From Thalassotalea euphylliae (lineage in GTDB: Bacteria > Pseudomonadota > Gammaproteobacteria > Enterobacterales > Alteromonadaceae), in NCBI RefSeq assembly GCF_003390335.1, contig NZ_QUOU01000001.1, positions 1,240,001 through 1,304,000 of the forward strand: 64,000 nucleotides of DNA. The letters are read 5' to 3'. The notes under the pieces are model-generated. The model was not told where the DNA came from, did not search any database, and saw only the letters and a list, made by a program, of their open reading frames with translations. The first letter of the stretch is position 1, and each line of letters begins with the position of its first letter. Made by a program: the position numbers and the translations under genes. Positions 59,056 to 64,000 of the stretch are shown piece after piece.

Positions 59056-60150
59056 ATGAAAAAAGTATTTGTCAGCGCTATGGCATACGGTGGCGGTAAG
59101 TCAGGAGTTTCTGTTTATATTAACAATGTCGTTCGAGAACTTTGCCGAGATCATTCTGTTGACTTATTACTGTTGGAAGGAGAAAAGTTTCCTGTTCTGC
59201 ACCCCAATATAAATATTATTCGCGTTAACAAAGTTCTGGAACGTCCTATTGTTAATAGTTTATGGCACCTTTTTGTCTTACCATTTCAGCGTGACTTTAA
59301 TCAGTATGATTTGGTGCTATTGCCAGCAGGGAATCAGCGTCTTTTTTGCCGAAACTACAATAATCTTGTGGTCACTTTTCACGACTTGTCACAGTTTCAT
59401 ATTGCCAACAAATACGACACTTACCGAACCGCTTATATTAAAAAAATAATCCCTTTTTTTCTGCGCAAAATGAACAACATTGTTGCAATATCGGAAAGTA
59501 CTAAAGCGGATATAATGCGCTTCTATAACATTCCCGCAGAGCAAATACACGTCAATCACAATGGCTTTTCAGCCCCGAATACTAATTTACAAAGCTCAGG
59601 TTCAATAAATAAGATTGAGAAAAAATTTATACTTTATGTCGCTAGGCTTGAACATCCCGGCAAGAACCATTTGAATCTACTAAAAGCCTATCAGCAGCTA
59701 CCGCCCCATATTCAAGAAACCTATGATTTAGTGCTGCCGGGGCAAGATTGGTCTGGAAGCCAAGCGGTGAAAGAGTATCATGCATCTATGGCGTCAAAGG
59801 CGAATGTGCATTTTTTAGGGTTTGTCAGCAATGAGCAATTGGAGTGGTTATATTCAAACGCGAGTTTGTATGCCTTTCCTTCATTTTTCGAAGGATTCGG
59901 TTTGCCACTATTAGAAGCTATGTCGTACAAGATCCCTGTCGTATGCTCTGATATTCCACCTTTGAGAGAGGTTGGCGGCGATGCCGTCAAACATTTTGAC
60001 CCGGAATCGGTGGAGAATATCGCTGATACGATTGTTGAGGTGCTGGCTAACGACAAGGTTCGTGATGACTTAGTCAAGTCGGGAGAATTGCGCTTAAAGC
60101 GGTTCAGCTGGCGCAAGCATGTTGAAAACCTACTTCAGTGTGTACAGTGA
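59056..60150 (+). CDS. Glycosyltransferase family 4
   Basis: Retaining GT-B glycosyltransferase, 364 residues. The donor domain shows ILYVARLEHPGKNHLNLLKA, LVLPGQDWSGSQAV, HFLGFVSNEQLEWLYSNASL and PSFFEGFGLPLLEAMSYKIP (EX7E signature, near 282-301). The N-terminal domain begins VFVSAMAYGGGKSGVSVYIN. It is preceded by GGCGGAG at 59042-59048. It is the last glycosyltransferase before the riboflavin/nusB genes. Confidence 0.92.
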   Translation: MKKVFVSAMAYGGGKSGVSVYINNVVRELCRDHSVDLLLLEGEKFPVLHPNINIIRVNKVLERPIVNSLWHLFVLPFQRDFNQYDLVLLPAGNQRLFCRNYNNLVVTFHDLSQFHIANKYDTYRTAYIKKIIPFFLRKMNNIVAISESTKADIMRFYNIPAEQIHVNHNGFSAPNTNLQSSGSINKIEKKFILYVARLEHPGKNHLNLLKAYQQLPPHIQETYDLVLPGQDWSGSQAVKEYHASMASKANVHFLGFVSNEQLEWLYSNASLYAFPSFFEGFGLPLLEAMSYKIPVVCSDIPPLREVGGDAVKHFDPESVENIADTIVEVLANDKVRDDLVKSGELRLKRFSWRKHVENLLQCVQ

Positions 60151-60246
60151 AAGTGACAGCGCTTTTGTGAAATAGAAGCTGAACCAATACAAATAACCAA
60201 TATTTAAGATGTTTAGCGGCTGGCTTTTCTCATAAAACCAGTACCT

Positions 60247-60260
60247 AAAATCGCGATTTT
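60247..60260. promoter_or_regulatory. Palindrome in the ribH upstream region
   Basis: AAAATCGCGATTTT is a perfect 14-bp palindrome 42 bp before ribH. The core AATCGCGA occurs again at 60268-60275, next to a possible -10 box TAGAAT (60265-60270). No -35 box could be placed. It may be part of the ribH promoter or operator. Confidence 0.3.
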
Positions 60261-60301
60261 TTGTTAGAATCGCGACAATTTTTTATCCAAGGTAAATTTC
60301 A

Positions 60302-60766
60302 ATGAACGTAATTGAAGGTAATTTTGAAGCGAAAGGCAAAAAGTTTGCTATCGTGGTTTCTCGTTTTAACGACTTCGTTGTTAATGCGTTATTAGAAGGT
60401 GCAGTCGATGCGTTAAAAAGGCACGGTAGTGTTAATGATGAAGACATTACTGTTGTTAAAGTGCCTGGTGCTTACGAGCTACCGTTAACGGCGCAAAAAG
60501 TTGCTGAAAAGCAAGAATTCGACGCAATTATCGCCTTGGGTGCGGTCATTCGTGGTGGCACACCTCATTTTGATTTTGTTGCTGGCGAATGTAACAAAGG
60601 CTTAGCACAAGTCGCTTTGGCTGCTTCAGTACCGGTTTCTTTCGGCGTGATCACGACCGATTCAATCGAGCAAGCAATTGAACGTGCTGGTACTAAAATG
60701 GGTAACAAAGGTGCAGAAGCTGCGCTTGGTGCCCTTGAAATGGTTAATGTATTAGCCAAGCTTTAG
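60302..60766 (+). CDS. ribH: 6,7-dimethyl-8-ribityllumazine synthase
   Basis: Penultimate enzyme of riboflavin synthesis, condensing 5-amino-6-ribitylaminouracil with dihydroxybutanone phosphate. 154 residues, normal for RibH. Motifs: FAIVVSRFNDFVVNALLEGA, VPGAYELPLTAQKVAE, ALGAVIRGGTPHFDFV (catalytic His) and PVSFGVITTDSIEQAIERAG. In related bacteria ribH follows ribD, ribE and ribBA. Here the surface-polysaccharide genes lie directly upstream, so ribH probably has its own promoter. nusB follows after 65 bp. Confidence 0.96.
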   Translation: MNVIEGNFEAKGKKFAIVVSRFNDFVVNALLEGAVDALKRHGSVNDEDITVVKVPGAYELPLTAQKVAEKQEFDAIIALGAVIRGGTPHFDFVAGECNKGLAQVALAASVPVSFGVITTDSIEQAIERAGTKMGNKGAEAALGALEMVNVLAKL

Positions 60767-60831
60767 CTTCTGTTTGCTTGTAATTGCAACATAGCTAACG
60801 TTTTATCAGAGAATTTGAATAGGATAATACA

Positions 60832-61248
60832 GTGAAACCTTCTCCTCGAAGAAAAGCCCGTGAATTAGCGGTGCAAGCCGTTTACTCATGGCAGCTAAGC
60901 AGTAATGATATTGCCGTTGTGGAAGCACATTTCCTAACGGAAAACGCTAAGCGTCGTTTTGATATTGAGTACTTCCAGCAGTTGTTCCGTGGCGTAACTG
61001 CCCGTATTACGCAGTTAGATAACTCAATCGCACCACTAGTTGATCGCCCGCTTGATGAAATTGATCACGTAGAAAAAGCCATTTTACGCACAGCGATTTA
61101 TGAGTTGAGTGACTGCCAAGACGTCCCTTATCGCGTGATTATTAACGAAGCTATTGAGTTAGCGAAAGCGTTTGCTGCCGACGACAGCCACAAGTTTGTC
61201 AACGGTGTGCTTGATAAGTTAGTTAAGCAATTTCGCCCGAACGAATAA
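60832..61248 (+). CDS. nusB: Transcription antitermination factor NusB
   Basis: NusB binds boxA RNA with NusE (S10) for rRNA antitermination. The 138-residue protein is all helical with typical phrases RRKARELAVQAVYSWQLS at the N-terminus, DEIDHVEKAILRTAIYEL and VPYRVIINEAIELAKAFAAD, ending in SHKFVNGVLDKL. The start is GTG, downstream of ribH as in most gammaproteobacteria. thiL begins 16 bp downstream. Confidence 0.96.
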   Translation: MKPSPRRKARELAVQAVYSWQLSSNDIAVVEAHFLTENAKRRFDIEYFQQLFRGVTARITQLDNSIAPLVDRPLDEIDHVEKAILRTAIYELSDCQDVPYRVIINEAIELAKAFAADDSHKFVNGVLDKLVKQFRPNE

Positions 61249-61264
61249 CCTCCATACGACTTTC

Positions 61265-62236
61265 ATGAAAGAGTTTGATCTGATCAAACGTTTTTTCGCC
61301 GAGCAACCTGTTCGGCGAAAAGATGTTCATTTGGGTATTGGCGATGATTGTGCGTTAGTATCGGCTGGCGAGCAGCATCATATTGCGGTGACAACAGATA
61401 CCCTCGTCGCTGGCGTGCATTTTTTTGAAGACGCAGACCCACGTGCAATAGGGCATAAATCACTGGCGGTTAGCCTTTCTGATTTAGCGGCGATGGGCGC
61501 CGAGCCAAGCTGGATATCACTTGCGATCTCTATGCCGAGTATTGATGAGCACTGGGTAAGAGCGTTCTGTACAGGCGTATTTGAGCTGTCGGAATACTAC
61601 AATGTTCAGCTGATCGGTGGTGACACTACGGCTGGGCCGCTAAGTATTACGGTTACCGCTCAGGGATTACTCCCCGCTAATAAAGCCTTATCACGAGGCG
61701 GCGCTGTTAATGGCGACTGGCTTTATGTGACTGGTGAGCTTGGTGATGCTGCACTTGCATTACAGTTTTTAAAGGGCAACGCAGACGTTGCTCGGGAAGA
61801 CCAAGAAGCCTTGCTTGAAAAACTTCACTACCCAAAACCAAGAGTGCTTGCCGGTCAAATACTCAAGGAATATGCGTCAGCTGCCATTGATCTATCAGAT
61901 GGTTTGCTCGGTGACTTGGGACATATCTGCCAAGCATCACAGCTTGGTGCTAATGTCGTGCTGGACGATTTACCGATATCAAACGCATTAAGTGCAAATG
62001 TAGGAGCAGAGCAGGCGAGAGAGTTTGCGTTAGCTGGTGGTGATGACTACGAGCTACTGTTTACCGTTTCTCAAGACAACAAAGTGGGAATGGAAACGGC
62101 TCTGAGTAATGCTGGCGTAAAATACACCTGTATTGGGCAACTCAATAAGTCGATGAAAATTACGACTACGCTAGACAGTCATCCCGTGCCAATCAATGCC
62201 AAGGGATTTGAACACTTTAGTGAAGCATCCGAATGA
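61265..62236 (+). CDS. thiL: Thiamine-monophosphate kinase
   Basis: ThiL phosphorylates thiamine monophosphate to the active diphosphate. 323 residues. Hallmarks: GIGDDCALVSAG (nucleotide and metal site, about 26-37), VTTDTLVAGVHFF, GHKSLAVSLSDLAAMGAEP, LIGGDTTAGPLSITVTAQG, AAIDLSDGLLGDLGHIC and the LAGGDDYELLFTV segment near the C-terminus. It overlaps pgpA by 4 bp (ATGA). Gene order nusB-thiL-pgpA is conserved in gammaproteobacteria. Confidence 0.96.
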   Translation: MKEFDLIKRFFAEQPVRRKDVHLGIGDDCALVSAGEQHHIAVTTDTLVAGVHFFEDADPRAIGHKSLAVSLSDLAAMGAEPSWISLAISMPSIDEHWVRAFCTGVFELSEYYNVQLIGGDTTAGPLSITVTAQGLLPANKALSRGGAVNGDWLYVTGELGDAALALQFLKGNADVAREDQEALLEKLHYPKPRVLAGQILKEYASAAIDLSDGLLGDLGHICQASQLGANVVLDDLPISNALSANVGAEQAREFALAGGDDYELLFTVSQDNKVGMETALSNAGVKYTCIGQLNKSMKITTTLDSHPVPINAKGFEHFSEASE

Positions 62237-62721
62237 CAAATAAGTCTACCGCAGCATTTACGCTGAGCGACCCTGTTCAGTTCTTGGCACTGGGGTTCGG
62301 CTCTGGCCTTGCACCAAAAGCTCCTGGCACTTTTGGCACTTTGGCGGCGATACCGCTCTATCTCATCATGGTGATGATGCTGTCAACGACAAGCTACCTT
62401 GCGTTAACCTTGCTGGTTTCTGTTGTTGGCATCGCTATTTGTGGTATTGCCGCTAAGAAGGTTGGGGTTCATGATCACCCCGCCATTGTTTGGGACGAAA
62501 TAGCGGGTTATTTGATTACCATGGCATTTGTGCCAGTGAGTGTTACTAATGTAATCCTAGGTTTTGCATTGTTTCGACTATTCGATATTGTTAAACCGTG
62601 GCCAATCTCTATCGCCGACAAACGCCTACATGGCGGGTTAGGCATTATGCTTGATGATGTATTGGCAGGCATAATGGCATGTGCTTGTTTACACGTAATA
62701 CTCGCATTTACGCCATTCTAG
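62233..62721 (+). CDS. pgpA: Phosphatidylglycerophosphatase A
   Basis: Inner-membrane phosphatase producing phosphatidylglycerol. 162 residues, with family motifs GFGSGLAPKAPGTFGTLAAI, HDHPAIVWDEIAGYLITM and FRLFDIVKPWPI, and GGLGIMLDDVLAGIMA near the end. Four or so membrane segments are present. Translation is coupled to thiL by a 4-bp overlap, and a bidirectional terminator follows. Confidence 0.96.
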   Translation: MTNKSTAAFTLSDPVQFLALGFGSGLAPKAPGTFGTLAAIPLYLIMVMMLSTTSYLALTLLVSVVGIAICGIAAKKVGVHDHPAIVWDEIAGYLITMAFVPVSVTNVILGFALFRLFDIVKPWPISIADKRLHGGLGIMLDDVLAGIMACACLHVILAFTPF

Positions 62722-62790
62722 CTTATATTCTCAGCCAACCTCGTTAGCCCTCGTTAGCTTAGTCCAATTAGCCCAATTCAAATGCCAACA

Positions 62791-62818
62791 AAAAAGCCGA
62801 GCGATACGCTCGGCTTTT
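62791..62818. terminator. Bidirectional terminator between pgpA and serA
   Basis: A-run, GCCGAGCG-ATA-CGCTCGGC (8-bp perfect stem) and T-run. It lies between converging genes and would serve pgpA on the plus strand and serA on the minus strand. Confidence 0.92.
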
Positions 62819-62837
62819 GACTATGCCTTACTTTGCG

Positions 62838-64000
62838 CTAATGCAAAATACGCGTGCGAATGGTACCGTTAATTTGCTTGAGCTCAGCGAGTGCCGCTTC
62901 ACTGCTTTTGCTCTCAACTTCAATGACCACGTAACCTATCTTATCGTCAGTTTGTAGGTATTGCGCAGCAATGTTAATACCAAGGCCGGCGAACGCGTTG
63001 TTGATGGCCGTTAACACGCCCGGTTGGTTATGGTGAATATGAAGTAAGCGAGAAGTGCCTGTGTGCTCTGGTAGCGACACTTCCGGGAAGTTTACCGCTG
63101 ATAGTGTAGAGCCGTTATCAGAGTACTTAGCAAGCTTGCTAGCAACTTCTAAACCGATGTTTTCTTGTGCTTCTTGGGTACTACCGCCAATGTGTGGTGT
63201 TAATATCACATTATCGAAGGCACGCAATGGCGATATGAACTCTTCGTCATTACTCTTGGGCTCGACAGGGAACACGTCAATCGCCGCGCCACCAATTTTC
63301 TTGCTTTCTAGTGCTTGGGCGAGGGCGTCAATATCAACGACAGTACCACGTGACGCGTTAATTAAAATACTGCCTTGCTTGATCACTTCTAACTCAGCTG
63401 CGCCGATCATATTTTGTGTTTGTGGTGTTTCTGGTACGTGTAAGCTGATCACATCAGACTCTTTTAATAGCGCCGTGAGTGAAGGGGCTTGGCTGGCGTT
63501 ACCTAAAGGTAATTTCGTTTCAATATCGTAAAAGCGCACGCGCATACCTATGGTTTCAGCCAAGATACCCAATTGAGTACCGATATGACCATAGCCGATA
63601 ATACCCAATGTTTTACCGCGAGCTTCAACTGAGCCTGCGGCTGATTTGAACCATTCGCCGCGATGTGCTTTGGCATTTTTCTCAGGAATACCGCGCAGTA
63701 GCAGTAAAATTTCACCAAGTACGAGTTCTGCCACTGAGCGAGTGTTAGAAAATGGCGCATTGAAAACTGGAACACCAAGCACTTGCGCTGCCGTTAGGTC
63801 GACTTGGTTAGTGCCAATACAGAAACAGCCGATAGCAACGAGTTTGTTGGCGTTACTCAGCACTTTTTCTGTTAACTGTGTGCGCGAGCGGATACCGATG
63901 AAGTGGACATCTTTGATTTTCTCAATGAGTTCATGCTCTGCTAACGAGGTTTTTAAGTACTCAATATTGCTATAGCCTTTAGCTTTAAGCTCTTCTAGGG
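62838..64000 (-). CDS. serA: D-3-phosphoglycerate dehydrogenase SerA (5' end outside window)
   Basis: First enzyme of serine synthesis, NAD-dependent. The open frame runs to the right edge of the window, so about 387 of the usual ~410 residues are visible. Readable features are a substrate-domain phrase VHFIGIRSRTQLTEKVLSNA (partly beyond 63863), the NAD-binding GYGHIGTQLGILAETIGMRV, INASRGTVVDIDALAQAL, PHIGGSTQEAQENIG (catalytic His) and a C-terminal ACT domain (LLHIHHNQPGVLTAINNAFA) that gives serine feedback. The ATG-like position at 63863 is internal and not the start. Confidence 0.95.
   Translation of the reverse strand, partial: LEELKAKGYSNIEYLKTSLAEHELIEKIKDVHFIGIRSRTQLTEKVLSNANKLVAIGCFCIGTNQVDLTAAQVLGVPVFNAPFSNTRSVAELVLGEILLLLRGIPEKNAKAHRGEWFKSAAGSVEARGKTLGIIGYGHIGTQLGILAETIGMRVRFYDIETKLPLGNASQAPSLTALLKESDVISLHVPETPQTQNMIGAAELEVIKQGSILINASRGTVVDIDALAQALESKKIGGAAIDVFPVEPKSNDEEFISPLRAFDNVILTPHIGGSTQEAQENIGLEVASKLAKYSDNGSTLSAVNFPEVSLPEHTGTSRLLHIHHNQPGVLTAINNAFAGLGINIAAQYLQTDDKIGYVVIEVESKSSEAALAELKQINGTIRTRILH

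Noticed and set aside
62749..63975. Plus-strand frames opposite serA
   Set aside because: The minus strand encodes a complete SerA sequence with motifs, and the plus-strand translations have none.
1..64000. CRISPR arrays, rRNA or tRNA genes, prophage genes, transposases
   Set aside because: I saw no regularly spaced repeats, cloverleaf-like segments, rRNA signatures or transposase or phage proteins in any frame.

Overview
The window looks like chromosome from a marine gammaproteobacterium of the order Alteromonadales, close to Colwellia, Thalassotalea or Pseudoalteromonas. I infer this from moderate GC content, a Vibrio/Pseudomonas-type polar flagellar and chemotaxis operon, MlaA, a nusB-thiL-pgpA operon and Alteromonadales-style surface loci. 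No database search was possible. All family assignments rest on motifs read from the translations.

Layout: (1) 1-15211 is the end of a polar flagellar and chemotaxis cluster: flhB (truncated by the window edge), flhA, flhF, flhG, fliA, cheY, cheZ, cheA, cheB, a second-type motA/motB pair, parC, parP, cheW and a DUF2802 gene. A MITE-like repeat sits behind cheW. (2) 15338-20174 holds mlaA, a 912-residue SLBB-type polysaccharide export protein and a WecA/TagO-like initiating glycosyl-phosphate transferase. The last two genes share a similar dyad in their upstream regions. (3) 20301-30967 is a complete but unusually ordered type II secretion gene set (G-E-F-H-I-J-K-L-M-C-like-D). Its secretin carries a lipobox. 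(4) 31197-35038 contains two tandem paralogous secreted proteins of 529 and 575 residues. Each follows a conserved structured leader and ends at its own terminator. They look like S-layer proteins, possibly of the Slr4 type. (5) 35195-53078 is a surface-polysaccharide locus with glycosyltransferases, two sulfotransferases, two Wzx-like flippases, Wzz-like and Wzy-like proteins and a TagD/TagA/TagB-like glycerol-phosphate module. It also has an SGNH protein, a beta-helix protein, a hexapeptide acetyltransferase and an asparagine-synthase-like protein lacking its glutaminase cysteine. (6) 53573-60150 holds lipoprotein hydrolases, a frameshifted beta-propeller gene, a small membrane protein and two more glycosyltransferases. 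(7) 60302-64000 is housekeeping: ribH, nusB, thiL, pgpA and, convergent, serA (truncated by the window edge).

Reading the parts together, the most interesting possibility is an integrated cell-surface assembly locus. In it a dedicated type II secretion system would export an abundant S-layer-like protein and its paralogue. The flanking genes would build an acidic, sulfated and/or glycerol-phosphate-bearing polysaccharide that could anchor the layer. The individual gene calls are well supported. The coupling between them is inference from gene order.
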